Positions 32,551 to 41,187 of a DNA stretch of 47,465 bases are shown piece after piece. How positions within the stretch are numbered: the stretch's first letter is position 1; each line of letters starts with the position of its first letter. Source of the DNA: a bacterium. Lineage in GTDB: Bacteria > Planctomycetota > JADGBV01. Location of the stretch: NCBI GenBank assembly GCA_023261545.1, contig JAHFOS010000011.1:1-47465 (forward strand), given 5' to 3'. The position numbers and the translations under genes were made by a program. The notes beneath the pieces are model-generated. The model was given only the letters and a program-made list of their open reading frames with translations, searched no databases and was not told the origin of the DNA.

Positions 32551-33402
32551 TCAGATCTGGCGCGCTGACTGCGGAAGGGCGCAAATCGCGGCGGGTTCTT
32601 GTCGAGGCGGCTCTTCCCGCGGAGCGCAGTTCTGGGTTTCGAGGAATTCAATGAGCTGGCCCCGCAGTTCATAAAAGCGCGGCTGATCCAGCACGGCCTC
32701 CCGGTGGCGCGGACGCGGCAGATCAATATTGAGAACGCGGCCCACGCGGGAAGCTGGGCCCTGGGTCATCATGACGACCCGGTCGGCCAGGAACACCGCT
32801 TCGTCCACGTCGTGTGTGACCATTAATACAGTCTTTCGATCGCTTTCCCACAGTTGTACAAGCTCCTGCTGGAGCTGCACGCGCGTAATGCTGTCGAGCA
32901 TCCCGAAGGGTTCGTCGAGCAACAGCATCTTAGGATTGAGCGCAAAGGCACGCGCGATGCCGACGCGCTGACACATCCCCTGCGAGAGCTCCCGGGGCAT
33001 TTTGTGCAAATCGTCGCCCAGGCCGACCAGCTCCAGATAGTGGCGCGCGATGGCTTCACGTTGGGCGTTGGTTTTGTCAGGACAAACCTGTTCCACGCCC
33101 AGCAATACGTTTTTCAGTACGCTGAACCACGGCAGCAGGCAGGGGGATTGGAACACGACGCCGCGATCCGGGCCCGGATCGTTCACTTCCCGGCCCGCCA
33201 GCACGAGGACGCCCTCGCTGACGTCCTGCAGCCCGGCCAACATGGCGAGCACCGTGCTCTTGCCGCAACCCGAGTGGCCAATGAGGCAGACGAACTGGCC
33301 CTCGCGGATTTTCAGGTTAAAGTCCTTCACCACGCACAGCGGCCCTTTGGGCGTCGGGAAAATTTTGCCGAGCTGGCTCAAATCCACGTACACGTCCATC
33401 AT
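32551..33402 (-). CDS. nrtD: Nitrate ABC transporter ATPase, NrtD-like
   Basis: A 283-residue ABC ATPase of the nitrate/taurine family. Walker A is GHSGCGKST (residues 42-50), the Q-loop has VVFQSPCLLPWFS, Walker B is LLLDEP, and the switch histidine is present in VTHDVDEA (His197). The signature motif reads LSQGM instead of LSGGM/LSGGQ. A Pro/Glu-rich C-terminal tail follows. It overlaps the upstream ATPase gene by ATGA. The two ATPases probably form a heterodimer under the permease NrtB. The cld gene follows after 12 bp. Confidence 0.9.
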   Translation of the reverse strand: MMDVYVDLSQLGKIFPTPKGPLCVVKDFNLKIREGQFVCLIGHSGCGKSTVLAMLAGLQDVSEGVLVLAGREVNDPGPDRGVVFQSPCLLPWFSVLKNVLLGVEQVCPDKTNAQREAIARHYLELVGLGDDLHKMPRELSQGMCQRVGIARAFALNPKMLLLDEPFGMLDSITRVQLQQELVQLWESDRKTVLMVTHDVDEAVFLADRVVMMTQGPASRVGRVLNIDLPRPRHREAVLDQPRFYELRGQLIEFLETQNCAPREEPPRQEPAAICALPQSARQI

Positions 33403-34244
33403 ACTGGCGTCACCTCCAACGCGCTGGACATAACGGCGGAACGCTGCTGGCGGCGGGATGCCGCGCGTGCCGTGTCCTGGGGCCCGTGGGCCAACAGGTA
33501 GCGCAGCACGGCTTTCCGGTCATGGTGGTAGCACGGATCATCGTTCAGCTTTCGCCGGTCGCGCGGACGTGACGTGGTGATCGGGATGGAAGCGCCAAAG
33601 GTAGCGCCAGGGCCTGCCGATAGCGGCACGATTCGGTCGGCCAGCAGGACGGCTTCGTCCACGTCGTTCGTGATCATCAGGATCGTTCGGTGTTCCTGCT
33701 CTTGGAGGCGCACGAACTCGTCCTGCAACTCGGCGCGCGTCAGGGCGTCCAGCGCGCCGAGCGGCTCGTCGAGCAGTAGGATCTGTGGTTCCATCGCCAG
33801 CCCGCGCGCCAACGACACGCGCTGGCGCATCCCGCCGGAAAGCTCGGTGGGCCGCCGATCCAGCGCGTGACCGAGTTTGACCTTTTGGAGATAACGACGC
33901 GCATGCTCGCGGACCTCGGCCGAGCTCAACTCGGGGAAGCGTTCCCGGACGGCCAACTCGACGTTGCGTTGGGCGCTCAGCCACGGCAGCAGGGAGTAGT
34001 TCTGAAAAATGAGCGCACGGTTCAAACTGGGGCCCTGGATGGGCGTTCCATCGAAAAGGAGTTCGCCTTTATCAGGGGCCAGCAGCCCAGCGATCATGTT
34101 CATCAGGGTCGTCTTGCCTGAACCGCTGTAACCGACGGCGCAGACGAATTCGCCTTCGAAGATGTGGAGGTTGACGTCGCGCAACACCGCGCGCGATCCG
34201 TAACTTTTGCCAACGCCGCGCAGCTCGAGCATTGGCGCGCTCAT
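33399..34244 (-). CDS. nrtC: Nitrate ABC transporter ATPase, NrtC-like, with altered H-loop
   Basis: A 281-residue ABC ATPase: Walker A GYSGSGKTT (38-46), signature LSGGM (135-139), Walker B LLLDEP (156-161). The H-loop reads ITNDVDEA, with Asn193 where the switch histidine normally is. LADRIVPLSAGPGATFG and the degenerate H-loop recall NrtC, but the C-terminal substrate-binding-like domain of cyanobacterial NrtC is missing. ATG 34244 overlaps the permease stop (ATGA); the frame is open to 34967 only as a shadow of the permease gene. Confidence 0.88.
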   Translation of the reverse strand: MSAPMLELRGVGKSYGSRAVLRDVNLHIFEGEFVCAVGYSGSGKTTLMNMIAGLLAPDKGELLFDGTPIQGPSLNRALIFQNYSLLPWLSAQRNVELAVRERFPELSSAEVREHARRYLQKVKLGHALDRRPTELSGGMRQRVSLARGLAMEPQILLLDEPLGALDALTRAELQDEFVRLQEQEHRTILMITNDVDEAVLLADRIVPLSAGPGATFGASIPITTSRPRDRRKLNDDPCYHHDRKAVLRYLLAHGPQDTARAASRRQQRSAVMSSALEVTPV

Positions 34245-35026
34245 GATAACGCGGCTCCCATGCGTCTTTCCACCGCCTGCATCATCCAATCGAGCAGGAA
34301 ACCAATGAGACCGATGGTGATGATGGACAAGATGATATGCTCGTAAATCAGCGAATTGTACTCCTGCCAAAGAAAGCCGCCGATGCCCGGCGCGCCGGTG
34401 AGCATCTCTGCCGCGACGATGACCAGCCACGCGATTCCCAGCGAAAGCCGGTAGCCCGTGAACATATAGGGCAGCGCCGCCGGCAGCAGGATTTTGAAGA
34501 GCATCTTTTTGCGCGAGAAGCGCAGCACCCTGCCGACGTTGAGATAATCCTGAGGCACGTTGCGGACGCCGATGGCGGTATTGAGCACCGTAGGCCACAT
34601 CGAGCAGATGGCGATAGTGAAAATGGCGGACGGCGTGGTCTTCTGAAACAGCACCAGTCCCAATGGCAGCCAGGCCAGCGGCGAGATGGGCTTCAGCATT
34701 TGAATCAGCGGATCGAACGTTTTTGCGAAGCCCCTGGAACTGCCGAGGATAAACCCCAGCGGCGTGCCGATCAGCAGGGCGATGAGGTAGCCTTTGGTGA
34801 CGAGCACGAGGCTGTTCCATGTGAACCGCAAAATACCCTGGTCCATTTCGCCGCGTTTGGCGAAAGGATCGGTGATGTAGAGCCGGCTCATTTCCCACGT
34901 CTTGGCCGGCGTGGGCAGGTTCTGGGCCCACGTATGGCAGGAGATTTGCCATAGCCCCAACACACATAGGAATCCGAACATTGGCGGGAGCGCGTCTTGG
35001 CAGGAGATTTTTTTGTACATAAGCAT
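34241..35026 (-). CDS. nrtB: Nitrate ABC transporter permease NrtB
   Basis: A 261-residue inner-membrane permease. After a first hydrophobic segment (FGFLCVLGLWQISC), the domain carries LVTKGYLIALLIGTPLGFIL, a DPLIQMLKPISPLAWLPLGL segment and the EAA-type loop with LPAALPYMFTGYRLSLGIAW, then AAEMLTGAPGIGGFLWQEYN. These match the BPD_transp_1 permeases of the nitrate/sulfonate/taurine class. ATG 35026 or 35020 is the start; the frame open to 35299 runs through the nrtA-nrtB spacer and is not conserved. The 188-bp spacer 35027-35214 holds no gene. Confidence 0.92.
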   Translation of the reverse strand: MLMYKKISCQDALPPMFGFLCVLGLWQISCHTWAQNLPTPAKTWEMSRLYITDPFAKRGEMDQGILRFTWNSLVLVTKGYLIALLIGTPLGFILGSSRGFAKTFDPLIQMLKPISPLAWLPLGLVLFQKTTPSAIFTIAICSMWPTVLNTAIGVRNVPQDYLNVGRVLRFSRKKMLFKILLPAALPYMFTGYRLSLGIAWLVIVAAEMLTGAPGIGGFLWQEYNSLIYEHIILSIITIGLIGFLLDWMMQAVERRMGAALS

Positions 35027-35214
35027 GGTTATTCTTGCAAGGGATGTAGATCGTTGCCGCCGGGCGATGGTGCCGGAATCGTTTTCACGGCCACCAACGT
35101 CTTGCGGCTTCGCGGTCCTCGGCTGGGACTTGATAGCCTTGCGGCGTCTCAGCACCCTCCGCCAAGCAGCGCCGCGCTGATAGGCCTCCAGCCAAGGAAC
35201 GCTGGGTTTCAAGG

Positions 35215-36582
35215 TCAGTCTTTCGGGTTTTTGATGGCGAAGGAGAGTGCATATTCCTCGGGTTTGGTGGGATCGAAGGTGCTGTCCATCAGTTTGCAAA
35301 CCTCGTCATCGTTCGGGGTCACGGTCACATCGATCTCCTTCATGGCCTCGGCGTAGATGTCGCCGCGCATCACCTTCCTCGCAATACCCTCGTAGTCAGG
35401 CGCACCAGCGCACAGGCCCCAGCGGCGGTATTGCGAGAGGAACCACTTCGCATACGCCTTGGAGGGGTAGTTGCAGTTGCGTTGCGAAAAGATCATATAG
35501 TTCGGGTCCTTCTCCTTGCGCCCATCGCCGTAATCCATGTCGCCGAGCAGGCGTCCCAGGATGCTTTGCGGATCGCAATTGATGTACGTGGCCTTGCCGA
35601 CGATCTGGCATTGCTCGGGACGGTTGTTTAGGTCGTCCAACCAAAGACTTGCTTCGTGTAGCGCCTTGAGCACCGCCTTGACGGTCTTCGGATTTTTCTC
35701 GACGAAGGACTCCGTGAAAGCGCAAACCTTTTCTGGGTGATCCCTCCATATCTGCTGCGTGGTGATGACGGTGTAGCCAATACCCTCCGCGATTGCTCGC
35801 GCGTTCCACGGCTCGCCGACGCAGAAGCCGTCCATCTTGCCGACCTTCATGTTGGCGACCATTTGCGGCGGCGGTATCGTGACGAGCGCCACATCCTTGT
35901 CGGGATTGATGCCGCCGCTGCCGAGCCAGTAGCGCATCCACATCGCGTGCGTGCCTGGCGGAAAGGTCATGGCGAATGTAAGCGGACTGCCGGCCGCCGT
36001 AGCTTTCTCCGCGAGGGGCTTGAAGTCCGCGGCGATCTTGACGACGCCCTTGTATTTGTTTTGAACCGTGATGGCCTGTCCGTTGCGGCTGAGAAGCCAG
36101 GGAATGACCATGGGCTTCTTGGGACTGCCGGCCAACCCCATCGTCGAGGCCAGGGGCATGCCGATGAGCATATGTGTACCGTGAATGTCACCGGTGGACA
36201 GAGAGTCGCGGATGGCGGCCCAGCTGGCGCCTTTCGTGACCGTGGCGTTGAGGCCGTGTTTCTTGAAAAAACCCTTCTCATGGGCCATCACCAACGGCGA
36301 ACAGTCCGTTAGCGCGATGATACCGAAATTCAAATTCGTGGTTTCCGGCGCGTCGTTGGCATAAACGCCACCGACCCAGCCGCGGGGTAAAGCAGAGTAC
36401 AGCGCCGCAGCGCCCAGGCCCCGGGCGGCGGTGCCAAGAAAGCCCCTGCGGGTCAGATCGCCGGCCTGGCCGCCATTGGTGGTCGCGGCGGATTTCCGCG
36501 GCGCCCGGCGGCGCTGACCGACGGGATCGGGCCGCGGATCGAGGGGTCCCAGCGGAGACTTTGAAATATCGGCATGATTCAT
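35215..36582 (-). CDS. nrtA: Nitrate ABC transporter substrate-binding protein NrtA (Tat-exported)
   Basis: A 455-residue periplasmic binding protein of the NrtA/CmpA family. A long N-terminus carries a twin-arginine signal ([18 protein letters not shown], Arg45-Arg46), so it is probably exported folded. Conserved family text: [79 protein letters not shown] and [14 protein letters not shown]. The full-length form resembles CmpA/NrtA rather than the shorter TauA-like proteins. AGGA lies 9 nt before the ATG. It follows the porin gene by 74 bp. Confidence 0.93.
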   Translation of the reverse strand: MNHADISKSPLGPLDPRPDPVGQRRRAPRKSAATTNGGQAGDLTRRGFLGTAARGLGAAALYSALPRGWVGGVYANDAPETTNLNFGIIALTDCSPLVMAHEKGFFKKHGLNATVTKGASWAAIRDSLSTGDIHGTHMLIGMPLASTMGLAGSPKKPMVIPWLLSRNGQAITVQNKYKGVVKIAADFKPLAEKATAAGSPLTFAMTFPPGTHAMWMRYWLGSGGINPDKDVALVTIPPPQMVANMKVGKMDGFCVGEPWNARAIAEGIGYTVITTQQIWRDHPEKVCAFTESFVEKNPKTVKAVLKALHEASLWLDDLNNRPEQCQIVGKATYINCDPQSILGRLLGDMDYGDGRKEKDPNYMIFSQRNCNYPSKAYAKWFLSQYRRWGLCAGAPDYEGIARKVMRGDIYAEAMKEIDVTVTPNDDEVCKLMDSTFDPTKPEEYALSFAIKNPKD

Positions 36583-36657
36583 TTTTAGGCGTCCTGGAGA
36601 ATGGTTTTTAGAGAACGGGAATGGATATGCAATAAATCGGAACTGGGTTGGAAATCG

Positions 36658-37896
36658 TCAGATCTTGTATTGGGTCCACAACCAGAACTTGGAGACATCC
36701 TTCAAGCCCGATGCGGTCTCGGCGTTGAAATCGGCGTACTTGAGGCCCAGTTGCATCCCCTCCAGCGCTGCCCACGTCACGACGGCGTCGGTTTCCGAGC
36801 CGTAATCCGTCCCGCCGAAATCAGCCTCGAAGCGGTGGAAGACCAGGGAGCCGCTCACCTTCTTGACGGGGGCCGTGTTGAGGCCCGCGTAAGAATCCCG
36901 CAGTCCCGCTACAGAGGTGGCTAGGAACATATCGGCCCAGCCGTTGAAGGCATGCAAAGTGGCCAGGGGGGTGGCAAAGGCTGTTTTGCCGTTGTCCGAG
37001 CCCAGGGACTCTATGCCTAGCAGAGCCGAGATCCTGGGGGACCCAATCTCCATCTCCCCACACCAGTAGATCGCGTCCACGCTGGTCTTGTTGTCGCCGC
37101 TATCGCTTTGGGTGGCGAAGTCCAGGTTGTAGAGGAATTTGAACTTCTGGCTGGCGGTTCCCTCCCAACGCATGCCCCAGGTGCTGCGATCCTGCAATCC
37201 CGTGGCATCCTTGTAGTTCAGCAGCAGAGTGTAGGCGCGCAGTTTCCCGGGATCGAACCTATGCGCCAAGTCCGCCACCCAGGAGTTCATGCGGTTGTTG
37301 TCGCGGAAGATGCGGTTGACGTTCTCCAGGTAAATCAAGGAGAGACTGGTTTTTTCCCAGCTTGAGTTGTCCCAGCGCAGGGCGTCGAAAGTCTGCTCGT
37401 TCTGGCGCCATCCCACGTTGCCGACGAAACGCGCGTTGCCGAGAATGATCTGCTGCCGACCCAATTTAAGAGCATTTTTCGTTCCCTTCCACATCAGGTA
37501 AGACTGGTTGATCTCGGCGCCCTCAGGGTCCGCAACGACAGGACGGGTGCGGTCACGAGTCACACTGGCCGGCACGGCCGCGGGCAGGTTATAGTGGATG
37601 TCTCCAACGCGGCTGACACCTTCGAATTCCAAATAGGCACCAAGGGAATTCCAAGACCCCGTCTGGTATCCCAGGTTCGACTTTAAAGTCGAGGCCTGAG
37701 CCTTCTTGGCGATTCCGTCTTGATCCACGCTTTCATAGCGGTAGCGCAGGAAAAGGGAGGGCTTGCCGGTTCGCAAGGCCTCCGCTAAGTTGCCCTCAGG
37801 GTGCCCCGGGGTCACACAAGCCAACCACAACACCCCGGGAAGGAGGGTCTGGAGCAGGTTGTTGGCGGAGTGTCGGCGTGAGGGAGGGGGAAACAT
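36658..37896 (-). CDS. Outer-membrane porin, alginate-export (AlgE-like) type
   Basis: A predicted beta-barrel of 412 residues. A signal peptide is likely at the N-terminus (LLQTLLPGVLWLACVTPGHP). The mature part has alternating short beta strands and the alginate-export-family text FLRYRYESVDQDG, a QSYLMWKGTKNALKLGRQQI segment and GWRQNEQTFDALRW, and ends with aromatic KFWLWTQYKI, the C-terminal signature of outer-membrane proteins. Porins of this family often sit in nitrate uptake clusters. It is the first gene of porin-nrtA-nrtB-nrtC-nrtD-cld and has a sigma-54 promoter in front. Confidence 0.85.
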   Translation of the reverse strand: MFPPPSRRHSANNLLQTLLPGVLWLACVTPGHPEGNLAEALRTGKPSLFLRYRYESVDQDGIAKKAQASTLKSNLGYQTGSWNSLGAYLEFEGVSRVGDIHYNLPAAVPASVTRDRTRPVVADPEGAEINQSYLMWKGTKNALKLGRQQIILGNARFVGNVGWRQNEQTFDALRWDNSSWEKTSLSLIYLENVNRIFRDNNRMNSWVADLAHRFDPGKLRAYTLLLNYKDATGLQDRSTWGMRWEGTASQKFKFLYNLDFATQSDSGDNKTSVDAIYWCGEMEIGSPRISALLGIESLGSDNGKTAFATPLATLHAFNGWADMFLATSVAGLRDSYAGLNTAPVKKVSGSLVFHRFEADFGGTDYGSETDAVVTWAALEGMQLGLKYADFNAETASGLKDVSKFWLWTQYKI

Positions 37897-37955
37897 GAGA
37901 AACCTTTCTGAATTTACAATTAAGAATTAAATCCTCAGTAACGATCCAAAATACT

Positions 37956-37971
37956 AGAAAACACCGTGCCA
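37956..37971 (-). promoter_or_regulatory. Sigma-54 promoter of the porin-nrt-cld operon
   Basis: The minus strand reads TGGCACGGTGTTTTCT. The -24 box is perfect (TGGCAC) and the -12 box TTTC has one mismatch to TTGC, at the correct spacing of N5. The start point would be near 37944, about 48 nt before the porin ATG. Confidence 0.6.
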
Positions 37972-37990
37972 GTGACTCCTATTTGAAATA

Positions 37991-38050
37991 TATTAATATA
38001 TTGATTCAAAATAGTTTTAATATTAATATTTTGATTCAAAATTGATTCAA
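37991..38050. repeat. Helically spaced TTGATTCAA repeats upstream of the sigma-54 promoter
   Basis: Three exact copies of TTGATTCAA occur at 38001-38009, 38031-38039 and 38042-38050, spaced 30 and 11 bp apart. The first two lie in a 22-bp direct repeat (37991-38012 and 38021-38042) with one mismatch and a period of 30. They are about 57-106 bp upstream of the predicted porin start point, the usual range of enhancer sites for sigma-54 activators. The surrounding 37897-38243 stretch contains no gene; 37921-38050 is strikingly AT-rich. Confidence 0.75.
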
Positions 38051-38212
38051 TAGCCCTAACGAAAAAGGGACTTCTGCGGACTTCTAGATTAAGCGGGTGG
38101 GATAATCCCTAGGTCAGGAGTCCTTTTTGCACATTCCAGGACAACTCAGCCTAAGCCAAATAGCAGGGCGGACCGTCATTCCAGAGCCCCTCAGTCTGGC
38201 AGGCAGACAATC

Positions 38213-38229
38213 CCGGCGAAAAACGCCGG
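38213..38229 (-). terminator. Hairpin at the end of the response-regulator gene
   Basis: CCGGCG-AAAAA-CGCCGG (38213-38229) lies 14 bp beyond the stop of the response-regulator gene. No T-tract follows on the minus strand, so it is a probable but weak terminator separating that gene from the porin operon. Confidence 0.4.
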
Positions 38230-38243
38230 TTAAACCGTCCCGC

Positions 38244-39170
38244 CTATTTGCGGAACCTGACGCGCACGGACACCTCGTTGCCGCTGCCGCGATATTCGAG
38301 CTCGTCGAAATAGAGTCCCTTGGCCATGGCGATGCCGCGGCCGTGGGAGAGGAACAGGCGTTTCTTGTCGGGAAAGAGGTAGCGGCCATAGTCGAAGCCA
38401 AGGCCCTGGTCCACGATGCGCACGCGCAGGTCCTCCGCGCTCTTCTCGAACTCCACCTGCACCCACTTGTCGCAGTGCTCGGGCATATCGAGACGGCGCA
38501 GGATCTCGCCGATGTAGTCGCCTTTTTTCAGGAGATCGGATTTCTGATCGAAGCCGATGCCGAGGTTGCCGTGCTCCACGGCATTGATGAGCAGCTCGAT
38601 GAACCCCACCACGATGTCCTCGCGCGTTGAGGAGCACAGCGAGGCCAGCCAGTCGGCGATTTCGTGCCCCTCCTTGAGCGTGCGGAAGGAGAAGGAGCCG
38701 CGGCGGATAAGGCCGGCGATCTGCGCGTTCTTGACCTTGTCAATATAGAACTTGTAGCGCGTGTAGTCGGTGATGGCGCGGTTCAGGATGGAGAGGAAGA
38801 TGACCTCCTTGTAGGGCTTAGGCAGGTAATAGTGCGCACCGGCGTCAACGCACTCGACGATGTCTTCCTCCTTGAAGTCGGAGTTCAGCATCACCACCGG
38901 AATGTGGTGCCAGAGGGGGTGCTTCTTGAGCCTACCCAGGATCTGCAGGCCATCCATGTCCTTCAAGCGCCGCTCCATGATGATGGTGGAGGCCGTCGCC
39001 TCCTTCTGCTGCAGCAACAGCTCCACCTCCTCGCCGTTCTGGGCCGTGTCGAGGATGAGCTGGTTGCCCTCGATGAGCGCGCGAATGTTTTGCAAGTGCG
39101 CGGGGTCGCTTTCAATGGCGAGGACCACCTTCTTCCGATGCTGGCGCAAAATCTCGCTCATGGCCGTCAC
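38244..39170 (-). CDS. Receiver-domain protein with C-terminal RsbW-like ATPase
   Basis: A 308-residue hybrid. The N-terminal receiver (residues about 12-135) keeps the conserved lysine (LPKPY, Lys118) and the D-M-D-G turn, but the phosphoacceptor is Glu66 (IIMERRLKDMDG), the acidic pocket reads E-S-D and the Thr/Ser switch is Asn96. The C-terminal HATPase_c domain has an N-box ELLINAVEHGN (192-202), G1 box DQGLGF (254-259) and G2 box GRGIAMAK (277-284), as in anti-sigma serine kinases of the RsbW type. It has no DNA-binding domain. It is probably a partner-switching regulator. Nearby nitrate genes may be targets, but this is not shown. Confidence 0.85.
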   Translation of the reverse strand: MTAMSEILRQHRKKVVLAIESDPAHLQNIRALIEGNQLILDTAQNGEEVELLLQQKEATASTIIMERRLKDMDGLQILGRLKKHPLWHHIPVVMLNSDFKEEDIVECVDAGAHYYLPKPYKEVIFLSILNRAITDYTRYKFYIDKVKNAQIAGLIRRGSFSFRTLKEGHEIADWLASLCSSTREDIVVGFIELLINAVEHGNLGIGFDQKSDLLKKGDYIGEILRRLDMPEHCDKWVQVEFEKSAEDLRVRIVDQGLGFDYGRYLFPDKKRLFLSHGRGIAMAKGLYFDELEYRGSGNEVSVRVRFRK

Positions 39171-39202
39171 CTCATTTTAGAATACAGCGGCGCGTCACAA
39201 GC

Positions 39203-39733
39203 ATGAAAAAAATCGCGATCCGGCCCGCGGCGCGTTTGCGCAGGTACGTTCCCCAGGTTGCGCTGCCGCGCCGGGGCTACCTCCCAGGCCGCGTGCCGCA
39301 CCCGCCCGTCGCTTCGACGGGCCTTGGGGCCACAGGCGCTCCCGCGCGCGAGGATCTGCGCCATCCCAGGCATTGGCGCGCGAACACCTTCTACCTTCTG
39401 GGAGCCGACTGTTTCAACCGCGGCCTGTGGTGGGAAGCCCATGAGACCTGGGAACATGCCTGGAACGCGGCGGGACGGCGCAGCCGCCAGGGGCGCTTTC
39501 TCCAGGGGCTCATCCAAATCGCCGCGGCCTTCCTGAAGCGGCGCCTCGGGGACGACGAGGCCGCAGGCAGGCTTTTGGCCGCCGGTATCAAAAAGCTGGC
39601 CGCGACACGCGCAGCCTCCTACATGGGCCTGGAGATTGCGGCCTTCACGCGGAGAGCCCGACAGGGCTTTCGGCCACGGCAAAGACCCCCAAGGCTGCTG
39701 CTCGCGCTTCTAAAGACCGGGCCGTCTTCATGA
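39203..39733 (+). CDS. DUF309 family protein
   Basis: A 176-residue protein. After an arginine- and proline-rich, poorly conserved N-terminus (about 60 residues) it has the DUF309 signature ADCFNRGLWWEAHETWEHAW with the H-E-x-W-E core, then FLQGLIQIAAAFLKRRLGDD and a LLAAGIKKLAA segment. DUF309 proteins are small helical proteins of unknown function. It lies between the response-regulator gene (divergent) and narK (convergent; its stop overlaps the narK stop). The N-terminus may begin further downstream. Confidence 0.75.
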   Translation: MKKIAIRPAARLRRYVPQVALPRRGYLPGRVPHPPVASTGLGATGAPAREDLRHPRHWRANTFYLLGADCFNRGLWWEAHETWEHAWNAAGRRSRQGRFLQGLIQIAAAFLKRRLGDDEAAGRLLAAGIKKLAATRAASYMGLEIAAFTRRARQGFRPRQRPPRLLLALLKTGPSS

Positions 39734-41053
39734 AGCGGGGACCGTGATCGCGCCGCTTTGCAGGATGGCCTCGCGATGGCCGAGTTCTTCCGCTTCCGAG
39801 AAGCGGATGGCCAGCATACAGACCGCGGCGCCCGCCAGGACCGCGAGTCCCAGGATGAGGAACGACTGCTCGAAGGGCAAGGCGCCGCGGAAAAGGAATC
39901 CCGCCGCCACGGCCCCGACGTTGCCGCCCGCGCCGACGATGCCGATGACGATGCCAAGGGCCCGGCGGTTCACGAAGGGAAGCACGGCGTAAGTGGCGCC
40001 GCAGGCCATGTGAACGAAGAGCGCGAAGACCACCAGCATGCCGATGGCCGCGGCCAGGTTGCCCGTTCGGGAAAACAGCAGCAAGGCCAAACCCTGGGCC
40101 CCGAGAATAGCGGATAGAAAATTGGTGCGCCCGCGCAGGCCAGAGTGCCGGCCGGCCCGATCCCCGCAATACCCGCCGAGCGCCCTGGCAAAGATGGCCA
40201 TGAACCCGAAGAGACCCGCCGCGAGTCCCGCCTGCTGCAGGCTGAGGCTGAAGCGATCCGAGAAATAAAGGGCGGCCACGTTGTGGATGGTGAGCTCGAC
40301 GCCGAAACAGAGGGCGTAGGCGAGAAAGAGCACCCAGACCCGGAGATCCTTGATGACCGCGATCCATTCCGGACGACCTTTTTTCACGGCCGTGGATCCG
40401 GCACGCTGCAATTGCGCGAAATTCCCCGCGGGGGTGTCTTGGGTCAAGCGCAGATAGGCAACGGAACCGACGAGCATCAGCAAGCCGGGAATCACAAGCG
40501 CCAGCCTCCAGGCCGCGCTCTCTCCGACGCCCAGGAACAGGAACGCCGCCATGAGGAGGGGCATGACCATCTGGGCGATGCCGCCGCCCATGTTGCCCCA
40601 GCCGGCGGCCATGGCATTGGCGGTACCCACGCAATTGGCCGCGAACATGGCCGAGGTGTGATACTGGGTGATGACGAAAGAGGCTCCCACGGCGCCGATG
40701 GCCAGGCGGCACAACAGCACGCTCTCGTAGCTCGAACACAACCCGAGCCCCATCACGGGCAGGGCGCCAAGGGCCAGCAGCCAGGCATAGCACAGGCGCG
40801 GGCCGAAACGGTCGCAGAGGCGGCCCACCAGCAGTCGCGCCAGGATGGTGGCCCCCACGGAGGCGATCACGATATTGCCCACCTGTTCAGGGCTGAGCTT
40901 CAGATCGCGGCGTATCACCGGCATGAGCGGGGCCGCAGCAAACCAGCCGACGAAACACATGAGGAAGCTCGCCCACGTCACGTGGAAGGCGCGCATGGGA
41001 GCGGTGTGAAAATCTCCGAGGCGAATACGGGTGGCTTTGGATTGTTCCGTCAT
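39728..41053 (-). CDS. narK: Nitrate/nitrite MFS transporter NarK
   Basis: A 12-helix major-facilitator carrier for nitrate, 441 residues. Nitrate-signature segments are present: AAGWGNMGGGIAQMVMPLLM and the second IVGAGGNVGAVAAGFLF, with WASFLMCFVGWFAAAPLMPV in the first helix. The conserved arginines of the NNP family fall in VARLLVGRLCDRFGPR-like and related text. ATG 41053 is the start; an in-frame TTG at 41095 exists but lies at the promoter. The ABC transporter nearby provides a second uptake route, so NarK may act in nitrite export or nitrate uptake at high concentration. Confidence 0.93.
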   Translation of the reverse strand: MTEQSKATRIRLGDFHTAPMRAFHVTWASFLMCFVGWFAAAPLMPVIRRDLKLSPEQVGNIVIASVGATILARLLVGRLCDRFGPRLCYAWLLALGALPVMGLGLCSSYESVLLCRLAIGAVGASFVITQYHTSAMFAANCVGTANAMAAGWGNMGGGIAQMVMPLLMAAFLFLGVGESAAWRLALVIPGLLMLVGSVAYLRLTQDTPAGNFAQLQRAGSTAVKKGRPEWIAVIKDLRVWVLFLAYALCFGVELTIHNVAALYFSDRFSLSLQQAGLAAGLFGFMAIFARALGGYCGDRAGRHSGLRGRTNFLSAILGAQGLALLLFSRTGNLAAAIGMLVVFALFVHMACGATYAVLPFVNRRALGIVIGIVGAGGNVGAVAAGFLFRGALPFEQSFLILGLAVLAGAAVCMLAIRFSEAEELGHREAILQSGAITVPAS

Positions 41054-41090
41054 GGATCTGGAATTAATGCGGGTGGGATTCACGGGAAAT

Positions 41091-41106
41091 AGCAATATTT
41101 ATGCCA
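41091..41106 (-). promoter_or_regulatory. Sigma-54 promoter of narK
   Basis: The minus strand reads TGGCATAAATATTGCT, which is TGGCAT-N5-TTGCT, with the invariant GG and GC at the correct spacing. Transcription would begin near 41080, 27 nt before the narK ATG. Confidence 0.75.
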
Positions 41107-41187
41107 AGGCGGAGAAAGTCCGAATTTCAAGGCCGTCAATCGAAAATAAATTCATATTTGTCCTATAATTTAAATAACTATACAATT

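Noticed and set aside
34241..35299. Extended N-terminus of NrtB back to 35299
   Set aside because: The extra 91 residues are Arg/Gln-rich and non-conserved and would overlap nrtA; the normal permease start is at 35026 or 35020.
37991..38050. CRISPR or iteron array
   Set aside because: Only three short units, no constant spacers, no cas or rep genes. The position next to a sigma-54 box fits regulatory sites better.
38001..38050. FNR/NNR boxes
   Set aside because: The FNR consensus is TTGAT-N4-ATCAA. Here the half-sites are separated by a single base.
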